The notes beneath the pieces are model-generated. The model saw only the letters and a program-made list of their open reading frames with translations, had not been told where the DNA came from and ran no database searches. The position numbers and the translations under genes are program-made. This document shows positions 34,219 through 42,992 of a DNA stretch of 64,000 nt, one piece after another; the first letter of the stretch is position 1, and each line of letters begins with the position of its first letter. Origin of the DNA: CAWEYO01 sp963813315. GTDB taxonomy: Bacteria > Pseudomonadota > Alphaproteobacteria > Rhizobiales > Rhizobiaceae. The stretch lies in the NCBI GenBank assembly GCA_963813315.1, contig CAWEYO010000004.1:62001-126000 (forward strand). The letters run 5' to 3'.

Positions 34219-35847
34219 TCAGTCAAGCGCGGGATAGAGCGCATCCACGATCCGGCGCGCATCGTGGCGCGCGTCTAGCATCCCGTAGGTGCCACGCCAT
34301 TGGCCGGCTAGCCGTGTCTCGATGAACGCATCGGCGATCCGGCCGCCGCCGAGCCGCCGCAGTTCGGCCGCGGCCGCCGCAAGCGCCAGTTGCTCGGTGA
34401 GGATGCGGGCGGCACCCTCGTCGGACGAAGCCACCTGCATGGCCGCGCGCAGAACGCCGATCGTCCCGTGCTCGCCGGTCCCGAGATCGTGCCCGATTCC
34501 GGCCAGAACCTCGTCGAGAAGGGCTGGGCCACGTCCGAGCACGCGCAACACGTCAAGCGCCATCACGTTGCCCGATCCCTCCCAGATCGCATTGACCGGC
34601 GCCTCGCGGTAATAGCGGGCGAGCGGCGCTTCCTCGACATAACCGTTGCCGCCGAGGCACTCCATGGCCTCATACAGGAGCGGCGGCGCAATCTTGCAGA
34701 CCCAATACTTGATGACCGGCGTCATCACGCGCGCAAAAGCTGCTTCGCCGCGGTTGGCGGCTGCCTCGTCAAAGGAACGGGCAAGCCGGAACGAAAGCGC
34801 GGTCGCGGCCGCAACATCGAGCGCCATATCCGCAAGCACCCGTTGCATGAGAGGCTGATCGATCAGCGGGGTGCCGAAAACGTGCCTGTAGCGGGCATGA
34901 TTCACGGCCTCGGCAAGGCCGGCGCGCATGATCGCCGCGGATGCGAGCGCGCAATCCAGCCGCGTCAGCGTCACCATGTCCATGATCGTCTTTACGCCGG
35001 CGCCCGGCTCGCCCACCATCTCGCCCATCGCATCGACAAACTCCACCTCCGAGGACGCGTTCGACCTGTTGCCGAGCTTATCCTTCAGCCGCTGAAAGCA
35101 GAATCCGTTACGCGAGCCATCGCCGAGTATGCGGGGCACCAGAAAGCAGGACAAACCCTCAGCCGCCTGCGCGAGCACCAGGAATGCGTCCGACATGGGC
35201 GCCGACATGAACCATTTGTGGCCGGTCAGCCGGTGGAAACCGTTACCTGCCCTTTCCGCGCGCGTCGTATTGGCGCGTACGTCGGTACCGCCCTGCTTCT
35301 CCGTCATTCCCATGCCAAGCGTCAGCCCTGCCTTCTGGACCGGCGGCTTTTGGGATTGATCGTATTTGCGGGTGGTAATGCGTGGCGCCCATTCACCAAA
35401 CAGCCTCGGGCTCGCCATCAGCGCCGCCAGCGAGGCGTTTGTCATGGTGATGGGGCACAAGTGGCCACATTCCAGTTCGGCCGTCAGGTAAAAGCGGGCG
35501 GCGCGCGCTTGATGGCGGCGACCGGTTTCGGCCGCGCCGTTTTCCCAAACGGACGAATGCAGCCCGTTGGCGACCGACCGGCGCATCAGCGCATGATAGG
35601 CGGGGTGCAGCTCGACCAGGTCGATGCGGCGCCCCTGCCTGTCGTGCGTCCTGAGCCTCGGCGTTTCGGTGTTGGCCAGGCGCGCGAGTTCCTGCGCGTC
35701 ATTGCTCATCACGAAGTGGCCGAGCGCATCCAGTTCCTTGCGGACAGGATCGGAAACGCCTTCAGCGAGTTGGATCAGCAATGGATCACCGCGCCAGGCA
35801 TTGGTGCCGGTAAGCAGCGGCGGCTGGTTGGTAACTTCGTGCGTCAA
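34219..35847 (-). CDS. aidB: AidB-like acyl-CoA dehydrogenase family protein
   Basis: 542 residues, matching the length of E. coli AidB (541). It starts at a TTG (35847) with AAGGA six bases upstream; the beginning THEVTNQPPLLTGTNAWRGDPLL aligns with the AidB N-terminus. Inside are MGMTEKQGGTDVRANTT, TGHKWFMSAPMSDAFLVLAQA, CLGGNGYVEEAPLARYYREAPVNAIWEGSGNVMALDVLRVL, and a C-terminal helical extension used for tetramer and DNA contact. In E. coli AidB belongs to the adaptive response to alkylation damage and binds DNA and FAD. It is divergent from pyrB. Confidence 0.88.
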   Translation of the reverse strand: MTHEVTNQPPLLTGTNAWRGDPLLIQLAEGVSDPVRKELDALGHFVMSNDAQELARLANTETPRLRTHDRQGRRIDLVELHPAYHALMRRSVANGLHSSVWENGAAETGRRHQARAARFYLTAELECGHLCPITMTNASLAALMASPRLFGEWAPRITTRKYDQSQKPPVQKAGLTLGMGMTEKQGGTDVRANTTRAERAGNGFHRLTGHKWFMSAPMSDAFLVLAQAAEGLSCFLVPRILGDGSRNGFCFQRLKDKLGNRSNASSEVEFVDAMGEMVGEPGAGVKTIMDMVTLTRLDCALASAAIMRAGLAEAVNHARYRHVFGTPLIDQPLMQRVLADMALDVAAATALSFRLARSFDEAAANRGEAAFARVMTPVIKYWVCKIAPPLLYEAMECLGGNGYVEEAPLARYYREAPVNAIWEGSGNVMALDVLRVLGRGPALLDEVLAGIGHDLGTGEHGTIGVLRAAMQVASSDEGAARILTEQLALAAAAAELRRLGGGRIADAFIETRLAGQWRGTYGMLDARHDARRIVDALYPALD

Positions 35848-35998
35848 GCCAATTCCTTGTCGAATAATCGAAAGCGGCCGACTCCGCCGGCGCGGGCTAT
35901 ATAACGCAAGCCAGGCGGAAAGCGCGACGAAAGAATTGTGGCTTTCCAACGCCGCGGCTTGCCGCGGCATATGCGCCAGCCTATAGCAACGCCTTGAC

Positions 35999-36961
35999 AT
36001 GACTGACGCTTCGCCCCTGCCGCTCTTCCGGCACCGTCACCTGCTCGGCATCGGGGATCTTTCTCCGGCCGACATCGAACTTCTCCTCGACCGCGCCGAC
36101 GCCGCTGTGTCGATTTCGCGCCGGCCCGACAAGAAGACCGCGACCCTGCGCGGCCGGACCCAGATCAATCTTTTCTATGAGGCGTCGACCAGGACGCAGT
36201 CCTCTTTCGAGCTGGCGGGCAAGAGGCTTGGCGCGGACGTGATGAACATGTCGGTCGCAAGCTCATCGGTGAAAAAGGGCGAAACGCTCATCGACACTGC
36301 AATGACGCTCAATGCGATGCGGCCCGACATCCTGATAATCCGTCACCAATCTGCGGGTGCCGCCGCACTCCTGGCGCAGAAGGTGGGCTGCTCGGTCGTC
36401 AATGCGGGCGACGGCGCGCATGAGCATCCCACGCAGGCACTGCTTGACGCTCTCACCATCCGTCGCGCCAGGGGCCACATTGCGCGACTGACAGTGGCGA
36501 TATGCGGCGACATCCTGCACTCGCGCGTCGCACGCTCGAACATCCTGTTGCTCAACGCGCTCGGCGCGCACGTTCGCGTCGTCGCGCCCTCGACACTCCT
36601 GCCCTCGGGCATCGCCGGGATGGGCGTCGAGGTCGCGCCGAACATGAAGGAAGGGCTCAAGGGCGCGGACGTCGTCATGATGCTGCGCCTGCAGCGCGAG
36701 CGCATGGCGGGCTCCTTCGTGCCCTCCGTACGGGAATATTTCCGCTATTTCGGGCTCGACGCGGCTAAGCTGAAGGCGGCTAAAGAGGACGCGCTGGTGA
36801 TGCACCCCGGCCCGATGAACCGTGGGGTCGAGATCGCATCCGAGATTGCCGACGGACCACAAAGCGTAATCCAGGAACAGGTCGAAATGGGAGTTGCCGT
36901 AAGAATGGCGGTGATGGAGGCGCTGCTCGACCCGCGCCGCAACGCAGGCGGCGGTGCATGA
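35999..36961 (+). CDS. pyrB: Aspartate carbamoyltransferase catalytic subunit
   Basis: A 320-residue enzyme making carbamoyl-aspartate from carbamoyl phosphate and aspartate, the committed step of pyrimidine synthesis. Carbamoyl-phosphate site: FYEASTRTQSSFELAGKRLG; further signatures are ASSSVKKGETLIDTAMTLNAM, NAGDGAHEHPTQALLDALTI and MHPGPMNRGVEI. It overlaps the next gene by ATGA, so it is coupled to the dihydroorotase-like protein. No regulatory PyrI gene is present, as expected for class A aspartate carbamoyltransferases that use a dihydroorotase-like partner. Confidence 0.96.
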   Translation: MTDASPLPLFRHRHLLGIGDLSPADIELLLDRADAAVSISRRPDKKTATLRGRTQINLFYEASTRTQSSFELAGKRLGADVMNMSVASSSVKKGETLIDTAMTLNAMRPDILIIRHQSAGAAALLAQKVGCSVVNAGDGAHEHPTQALLDALTIRRARGHIARLTVAICGDILHSRVARSNILLLNALGAHVRVVAPSTLLPSGIAGMGVEVAPNMKEGLKGADVVMMLRLQRERMAGSFVPSVREYFRYFGLDAAKLKAAKEDALVMHPGPMNRGVEIASEIADGPQSVIQEQVEMGVAVRMAVMEALLDPRRNAGGGA

Positions 36962-38244
36962 CTATCACAGTCTTCCAGAATGCGCGCATCGTGGACCCCT
37001 CGCGCGGCATTGATGAGACAGGCACGGTCATCGTCGATGGACGAGAGATCGCGGCAGCGGGCGCGAACGCGCGCAACCAGGGTGTTCCGGAAGGGGCAAC
37101 CGTCGTCGAATGCGCCGGCAAAGCCATTGTTCCGGGCCTCGTCGACGGGCGCGTCTTCATCGGCGAGCCGGGCGCAGAACACTGCGAAACCATCGCGTCC
37201 GCAAGTCTGGCAGCCGCCGCCGGAGGCGTTACATCGATCGTGATGATGCCGGACACAGACCCGGTGATCGACGATATCGCGCTTGTGGAATTCGTGCTCA
37301 GAACGGCGCGCGAGACCGCCACCGTCAACGTGTTCCCAGCTGCGGCGATCACCAGGAAGCTCGGCGGCGAGGAGATGACGGAATTTGGCCTGCTGCGCGA
37401 GGCAGGGGCGGTCGCCTTTACGGACGGCCGCCGCACGATCGGCAATGCGCTCGTGATGCGCCGGGCGCTGACTTATGCTCGCGATTTTAACGCGGTGATC
37501 GCGCATGAAACCGAGGACGCCGCCCTTGCGTCGTCCGGAGTCATGAACGAGGGCCTCTATGCAAGCCGTCTCGGCCTGCCTGGCATTCCCCGCGAGGCGG
37601 AACTCATCCCGCTTGAACGGGACCTGACGCTGGCGAGGCTTACGCGCGGCAGTTACCATGCGGCGAAGATTTCGACAGCCATGTCGGCGGCGGCCATCTT
37701 GCGCGCCAAGGCCGACGGCGCCAACGTGACTGCCGGCGTCTCCATCAACAGCCTGTCGCTCAACGAAAACGACGTGGGTGAATACCGAACCTTCTTTCGT
37801 CTCGCGCCTCCGCTTCGCGACGAGGGCGACAGGCAAGCGATGATCGAGGCGCTGAAGGATGGCACGATCGATATCGTCGTTTCCTCACATGACCCCCAGG
37901 ACGTGGACACCAAGCGCCTGCCATTCGCCGACGCGGCCGCGGGAGCGATCGGACTGGAGACGCTGCTCGGTGCTGCCCTGCGGCTTTATCACAATGGCGA
38001 CGTGCCGCTGCTGCGGGTAATCGAGGTCCTCTCGACTGCGCCGGCGAAGCTCTTCGGATTGCAGGGCGGCACCCTCAAGCCCGGCGCTCTGGCCGATCTC
38101 GTCCTGCTCGATCTTGATGAGCCGTGGATTGTCCAGGAGAAGGCAATCCGCTCGCGGTCAAAAAATACATGCTTCGAAAACGCGAGGTTCCAAGGCAGGG
38201 TATTGCAAACCATGGTTGCAGGTTGCACGGTGTTCTCGGAGTAA
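36958..38244 (+). CDS. pyrC: Dihydroorotase-like protein lacking the metal-binding HxH motif (PyrC'/PyrX type)
   Basis: A 428-residue amidohydrolase-fold protein coupled to pyrB by ATGA. Active class I dihydroorotases have a D-x-H-x-H motif after the first beta strand (for example VDLHVHLREPG). Here the matching place reads VDGRVFIGEPG, so both metal-binding His are missing. The remaining family sequence is well kept: VTSIVMMPDTDPVIDD, AVIAHETEDAALASSG, SSHDPQDVDTKRLPFADAAAGAIGLETLL. The same position is degenerate in rhizobial homologues I recall. In Pseudomonas an inactive PyrC' is needed for assembly and activity of aspartate carbamoyltransferase; that role is likely here, with a true dihydroorotase elsewhere. 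Confidence 0.9.
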   Translation: MTITVFQNARIVDPSRGIDETGTVIVDGREIAAAGANARNQGVPEGATVVECAGKAIVPGLVDGRVFIGEPGAEHCETIASASLAAAAGGVTSIVMMPDTDPVIDDIALVEFVLRTARETATVNVFPAAAITRKLGGEEMTEFGLLREAGAVAFTDGRRTIGNALVMRRALTYARDFNAVIAHETEDAALASSGVMNEGLYASRLGLPGIPREAELIPLERDLTLARLTRGSYHAAKISTAMSAAAILRAKADGANVTAGVSINSLSLNENDVGEYRTFFRLAPPLRDEGDRQAMIEALKDGTIDIVVSSHDPQDVDTKRLPFADAAAGAIGLETLLGAALRLYHNGDVPLLRVIEVLSTAPAKLFGLQGGTLKPGALADLVLLDLDEPWIVQEKAIRSRSKNTCFENARFQGRVLQTMVAGCTVFSE

Positions 38245-38255
38245 TGGGGACGGCA

Positions 38256-38837
38256 ATGAACTATGCCTTGGCCGCGCTGTTCGGCTATCTACTCGGATCG
38301 ATCCCGTTCGGATTGCTGATTACGCGCGCGGCTGGGTTAGGCGACGTGCGCAAGATCGGCTCCGGCAATATCGGGGCGACCAACGTGCTGAGGACGGGCA
38401 ACAAGGGTCTCGCCGTGTTGACGCTGCTGCTCGACGGGCTGAAGGGAACGGCGGCGGTGCTGGTCGCCGGACGCTACGGGACGGAATTGGCAATCGTGGC
38501 CGGCCTCTTTGCCTTCCTCGGCCATCTTTTTCCGGTCTGGCTCAATTTCAAGGGCGGCAAGGGAGTAGCCACCTATCTCGGCGTTCTGGCGGGCCTCATG
38601 TGGAAGGTCGCGCTGATCTTTGCGGCGGTCTGGCTCGCGGTGGCGATACTGCTCAGGTTTTCCTCTCTCGCGGCGCTGACCGCGGCGGTCGCGGCGCCGT
38701 TGTCTCTGCTGTTCATGGGCTATCAGGACTTCGCATTCGTTTTCGCCCTGATGAGCATTATCGTCGTCATCAAGCACCGCACGAACATCTCGCGCCTGAT
38801 CGCCGGAACCAAATCGCGGATCGGAGCAAATGGATGA
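38256..38837 (+). CDS. plsY: Glycerol-3-phosphate acyltransferase PlsY
   Basis: A 193-residue inner-membrane enzyme transferring an acyl group from acyl-phosphate to glycerol-3-phosphate, the first step of phospholipid synthesis. The conserved loops are present: GSIPFG, GSGNIGATNVLRTGNKG, and GHLFPVWLNFKGGKGVATYLG, plus IVVIKHRTNISRLIAG at the end. Five transmembrane segments are expected. ATG 38256 has GGGGA upstream; an ATG at 38244, at the end of the previous gene, is the alternative. It overlaps dprA by ATGA. Confidence 0.94.
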   Translation: MNYALAALFGYLLGSIPFGLLITRAAGLGDVRKIGSGNIGATNVLRTGNKGLAVLTLLLDGLKGTAAVLVAGRYGTELAIVAGLFAFLGHLFPVWLNFKGGKGVATYLGVLAGLMWKVALIFAAVWLAVAILLRFSSLAALTAAVAAPLSLLFMGYQDFAFVFALMSIIVVIKHRTNISRLIAGTKSRIGANG

Positions 38838-39976
38838 AAGATGACCCGGCTGCGGGCGCCCCTCACCTCAGCGACCGGCAGCGGATCAACTGGCTTCGCC
38901 TGATTCGGACGGAGAATGTCGGGCCGGCAACGTTTCGCGATCTCATCAACCGCTTCGGCTCCGCTGAAATCGCACTGGAGATGCTACCCGAACTGATGAT
39001 CTCCGGCGGCGCAGGGCGCCTCGTCCGTATCCCGACTGTTGAGCAGGCGGAAGCCGAACTGGAGACGGCTCACAAGAACGGCGCGCGCCTCATCGCCATC
39101 GGCGAGGCAGACTATCCGCCCATGCTTAGGCGCATGGATCATCCGCCGCCGCTGGTCGCGGTGAAGGGAACCGCGGCCGTCTTCACGCTGCCTCCGGTGG
39201 CGATCGTCGGCGCGCGCAATGCATCGCTCGCAGGCATGAAGATGGCACGGCTGCTGGCGGCCGAACTGGGGCGCGAAGGCTATGCGGTGGTCTCCGGCCT
39301 GGCGCGCGGCATCGACACGGCCGCGCACCAGGGTGCGATCGCCAGCGGCACGATTGCGGTGCTCGCAGGCGGGCTCGACCGGATCTATCCTCCCGAAAAC
39401 GTGGACCTCTGTCATGAGATTGCGCAGCGCGGCGGCGCCGCGATCTCCGAGATGCCCTTCGGCTGGGAACCACGCGCAAGGGACTTTCCGCGTCGCAACC
39501 GGATCGTTGCCGGCCTATCGCTCGGACTGGTCGTGGTCGAAGCCGCCAAGCGCTCCGGCTCGCTGATCAGCGCGCGGCTTGCCAGCGAAATGGGCCGACT
39601 CGTGTTCGCCGTACCCGGCTCCCCTCTCGACCCGCGAGCGGCCGGCGCCAACGGCCTTCTAAAGGAAGGAGCTATCCTGGTGACAGAGGCGCGAGACGTG
39701 ATGGAGCAGGTTGCTCCGCTCATCGGGCTGCCGCTACCGCTCCCGGCCTCGTTCGAAGCGCCGCCGGATTTTTCCGCGACGCCGCCGCCGCAAGACCATG
39801 ATCGTGCGTGTGTCGTCGAGGCCCTGGGTCCCGTTCCGGTCGGCGTGGACGAGATCATTCGCCATACCGGGCTTCATCCGGCTCAGCTATTCATGATCCT
39901 TCTGGAACTGGACCTCGCCGGTCGCCTCGAGCGCCACAGCGGCGGATCCGTTTCGCTACTTGTCCTTGACCCGTAG
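38834..39976 (+). CDS. dprA: DNA processing protein DprA
   Basis: A 380-residue Rossmann-fold protein that binds single-stranded DNA and loads RecA during uptake of DNA. Core motifs: PPVAIVGARNASLAGMKMARLLAAELGREGYAVVSGLARGIDTAAHQGAI, GGLDRIYPPEN, RDFPRRNRIVAGLS, and EAAKRSGSLISARLASEMGR. A C-terminal winged-helix domain (DRACVVEALGPVPVGVDEIIRHTGL...) is present. Start ATG 38834 overlaps the plsY stop. It is part of the pyrB-pyrC-plsY-dprA run. Its last 21 bases overlap a small convergent gene. Confidence 0.95.
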   Translation: MKDDPAAGAPHLSDRQRINWLRLIRTENVGPATFRDLINRFGSAEIALEMLPELMISGGAGRLVRIPTVEQAEAELETAHKNGARLIAIGEADYPPMLRRMDHPPPLVAVKGTAAVFTLPPVAIVGARNASLAGMKMARLLAAELGREGYAVVSGLARGIDTAAHQGAIASGTIAVLAGGLDRIYPPENVDLCHEIAQRGGAAISEMPFGWEPRARDFPRRNRIVAGLSLGLVVVEAAKRSGSLISARLASEMGRLVFAVPGSPLDPRAAGANGLLKEGAILVTEARDVMEQVAPLIGLPLPLPASFEAPPDFSATPPPQDHDRACVVEALGPVPVGVDEIIRHTGLHPAQLFMILLELDLAGRLERHSGGSVSLLVLDP

Positions 39977-40141
39977 AGGCAGTTTACGGCTGCGGATATC
40001 GGCGACCTCCAAGTAGGCCATCTCAATGAGATAAGCGAGCATGGCGTGGCCTTCGGCTTCGGCGATCGTGCGCAACTCGCCCAACATCTGATGCAGATAG
40101 TGGAGCGTTTCGGAACTTGCCTTTCGTACATCCGGGCCCAT
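39956..40141 (-). CDS. Small protein of unknown function between dprA and topA
   Basis: 61 residues, ATG 40141 preceded by AGGAG at ideal distance. Sequence: MGPDVRKASSETLHYLHQML, then GELRTIAEAEGHAMLAYLIE, ending EVADIRSRKLPLRVKDK. It looks like a short alpha-helical soluble protein. The good ribosome-binding site and position lead me to accept it; similar small genes occupy this site in related genomes, as far as I recall. No function is known. Confidence 0.72.
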   Translation of the reverse strand: MGPDVRKASSETLHYLHQMLGELRTIAEAEGHAMLAYLIEMAYLEVADIRSRKLPLRVKDK

Positions 40142-40425
40142 GCGAACTCCTGTAAGACCTGGTCGCGCGACAGCCGCGCGGCTTCATGACTTTTCGACTG
40201 GCTTTGTCGGCTGCGTTGTCAATCTTGAGTAGAACCGTAATAACAACTTACGTTAAAGTTGCAAGGAATTTTTACCTATCCCGGAGGTTGCAGCCGGTGG
40301 CAGAGAAAGCATTTCCGGTCAATGCTCTTGACCGGAGGCAAAACCGCAGCCATGTCACACACGAATTCTGAACGCCGCCGCGCTGAATGATTTGCTTTCG
40401 CGCGGTCACAACACAACGAGCTCAC
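40142..40425. other. Upstream region of topA
   Basis: About 285 bases with no gene seen. It includes an AT-rich stretch around 40215-40275 (AATAACAACTTACGTTAAAG) that is a plausible promoter zone for topA or the small minus-strand gene; no box is assigned. Confidence 0.4.
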
Positions 40426-42987
40426 ATGGACGTCGTCGTCGTCGAATCGCCTGCAAAGGCGAAAACGATCAACAAATATCTCGGCAGGAACTACAAGGTT
40501 CTGGCCTCCTTCGGTCATGTGCGGGACCTGCCGGCCAAGGACGGTTCCGTGCGGCCGGATGACGATTTCTCCATGTCCTGGGAGGTCGACGCAGCCTCGG
40601 CGAAACGCTTGACCGAGATCGCCAAGGCGATGAAGGAAGCCGACGGGCTGATTCTTGCGACCGACCCCGACCGCGAGGGCGAAGCAATCTCCTGGCACGT
40701 GCTGGAGGTGCTCAGGCAGAAGCGTGCACTGAAGGACAAGCCGGTCAAGCGCGTGGTTTTCAATGCGATCACCAAACAGTCGGTGCTCGATGCGATGGCA
40801 AATCCGCGCGAGATAGACGTGCCGCTGGTCGACGCCTATCTTGCGCGGCGGGCGCTCGACTACCTTGTCGGCTTCACACTGTCGCCGGTGCTCTGGCGCA
40901 AATTGCCGGGCGCGCGTTCGGCAGGACGCGTGCAGTCAGTGGCGTTGCGCCTCGTCTGCGATCGTGAGTCTGAAATAGAGCGCTTCGTCCGCCAGGATTA
41001 CTGGCAGATCGTTGCAATGCTCGACACGCCCCGTAACGACAGGTTCGAGGCAAGGCTGACCGCCTTCGACGGCAGGAGGCTGCAGAAACTCGACATCGCC
41101 TCGCAGGCTGAAGCCGACGACATGAGGACGATGCTGGAAGGGGCGGCCTTCAGGACGCTTTCAGTCGAGGCAAAGCCCACCAAGCGCAATCCTGCTCCCC
41201 CTTTTACGACGTCGACGTTGCAGCAGGCAGCCTCGTCGCGGCTCGGTTTCTCCGCCGTGCGAACCATGCAGGTTGCGCAACGCCTTTACGAAGGCATCGA
41301 CATCGGAGGAGAGTCTGCCGGCCTGATAACCTACATGCGTACCGATGGCGTACAGATGGCGCCGGAGGCCATCGCTGCCGCCCGTAGCGCGATTGCCCAC
41401 GAGTTTGGCGAACGCTACCTACCGGAAAAGCCCCGCTACTATTCGAGCAAGGCCAAGAATGCGCAGGAGGCTCACGAGGCAATCCGCCCGACGGATTTCT
41501 CGCGCACGCCTTCCGAAGTGCGGAAGTATCTCGACGCTGATCAGACGCGGCTCTACGAGATGATCTGGAAGCGCGCGATGGCGAGCCAAATGCAGCCGGC
41601 GGAGATCGAGCGGACGACCGTCGAGATCGAGGCGGTCAATGGCGGCCGCACCGCCGCCCTTCGCGCGGTCGGCTCGGTGACCCGTTTCGACGGCTTCATC
41701 GCCGCATACACGGACCAGAGAGATGAGGACGCGGAAGCCGAGGAAGACAAGCGTCTTCCGGAAATCCGCGCGGGCGAGCACCTTGAGCGCGACCGGATCA
41801 ACGTGACGAAGCATACGACCGAGCCGCCTCCTCGCTATTCGGAAGCAACGCTCATAAAGAAGATGGAGGAGCTCGGCATAGGCCGGCCGTCCACCTATAC
41901 CGCGACGCTGAAGACGCTCGAAGATCGTGACTATGTGACGATCGACAAACGCAAGCTGTTGCCGCAGGCGAAGGGACGGCTGCTGTCCGCGTTTCTGGAG
42001 AGCTTCTTCGAGCGTTATGTGGAATACGATTTCACGGCCTCTCTCGAGGAAAAACTTGATGAGATCTCGGACGGCAAGCTCGCCTGGAAAGATGTGCTGC
42101 GCGACTTCTGGAAGGACTTTTCCGGCGCCGTCGACGACGTCAAGGAACTGCGCGTCACCGATGTGCTTGACGCGTTGAATGATGATTTGGCGCCGCTGGC
42201 GTTCCCGCCGCGCGAGGATGGCTCCAACCCGCGCACCTGCCCGAAATGCGGCACAGGCAACCTTTCACTGAAACTTGGCAAGTACGGCGCTTTTGTCGGG
42301 TGCTCCAACTACCCGGAGTGCAGCTATACCCGTCAGCTCACCGACGCCATCAACGGCAATGACGAGGCCGCAGCCGAAGACGGCACGAAAGTGCTCGGCA
42401 AGGACCCGTATACGGGCGAGGAAATTACGCTGCGCAGCGGCCGGTTCGGACCATACGTCCAGCGCGGGGACGGCAAGGAAGCCAAACGCGCCAGCCTGCC
42501 CAAGGGCTGGACGGCGGACGCGATGGATCATGAGAAGGCGCTCGCGCTGCTCTCCCTGCCCCGCAGCGTCGGCCCACATCCCGAAACCGGCAAGATGATC
42601 TCGGCGGGCATCGGTCGCTACGGTCCTTTCGTGCTTCACGATGGAACCTACGCCAATCTCGAAAGCGCCGAGGATGTGTTTTCCATCGGGCTGAACCGCG
42701 CGGTTTCGGTTATCGCTGAAAAACAATCGAAGGCGAAAGGCGGCAGAAACGGTGGAACGCCGGCTTCGCTGAAGGAACTCGGCGCGCATCCGGCCGAGGG
42801 CGGCGCGATAACCGTTCGCGACGGACGCTACGGACCCTATGTCAACTGGGGGAAGGTCAATGCAACACTGCCGAAGGGCAAGGATCCGTTGACGGTCACG
42901 CTGGAAGAGGCGCTGACGCTGATTGCGGAAAAGGCAGCCAAGGACGGCAACGGGAAGAAGGCCTTCCGCGGTAAGAAGAAAGGCTAG
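40426..42987 (+). CDS. topA: DNA topoisomerase I
   Basis: An 853-residue type IA topoisomerase that relaxes negative supercoils. The Toprim domain has VVVESPAKAKTINKYLGRNY and LATDPDREGEAISWHVLE; the active-site Tyr is in GLITYMRTDGVQM. The C-terminal region has one Cys4 zinc finger (CPKCGTGNLSL...CSNYPEC) followed by three degenerate repeats of the form GRFGPYVQRGDGKEA, GRYGPFVLHDG, GRYGPYVNWG, and a Lys-rich tail. The frame is open to 40387; ATG 40426 (MDVVVVES) is the conserved start. rnr follows five bases after the stop. Confidence 0.97.
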   Translation: MDVVVVESPAKAKTINKYLGRNYKVLASFGHVRDLPAKDGSVRPDDDFSMSWEVDAASAKRLTEIAKAMKEADGLILATDPDREGEAISWHVLEVLRQKRALKDKPVKRVVFNAITKQSVLDAMANPREIDVPLVDAYLARRALDYLVGFTLSPVLWRKLPGARSAGRVQSVALRLVCDRESEIERFVRQDYWQIVAMLDTPRNDRFEARLTAFDGRRLQKLDIASQAEADDMRTMLEGAAFRTLSVEAKPTKRNPAPPFTTSTLQQAASSRLGFSAVRTMQVAQRLYEGIDIGGESAGLITYMRTDGVQMAPEAIAAARSAIAHEFGERYLPEKPRYYSSKAKNAQEAHEAIRPTDFSRTPSEVRKYLDADQTRLYEMIWKRAMASQMQPAEIERTTVEIEAVNGGRTAALRAVGSVTRFDGFIAAYTDQRDEDAEAEEDKRLPEIRAGEHLERDRINVTKHTTEPPPRYSEATLIKKMEELGIGRPSTYTATLKTLEDRDYVTIDKRKLLPQAKGRLLSAFLESFFERYVEYDFTASLEEKLDEISDGKLAWKDVLRDFWKDFSGAVDDVKELRVTDVLDALNDDLAPLAFPPREDGSNPRTCPKCGTGNLSLKLGKYGAFVGCSNYPECSYTRQLTDAINGNDEAAAEDGTKVLGKDPYTGEEITLRSGRFGPYVQRGDGKEAKRASLPKGWTADAMDHEKALALLSLPRSVGPHPETGKMISAGIGRYGPFVLHDGTYANLESAEDVFSIGLNRAVSVIAEKQSKAKGGRNGGTPASLKELGAHPAEGGAITVRDGRYGPYVNWGKVNATLPKGKDPLTVTLEEALTLIAEKAAKDGNGKKAFRGKKKG

Positions 42988-42992
42988 GCAGG

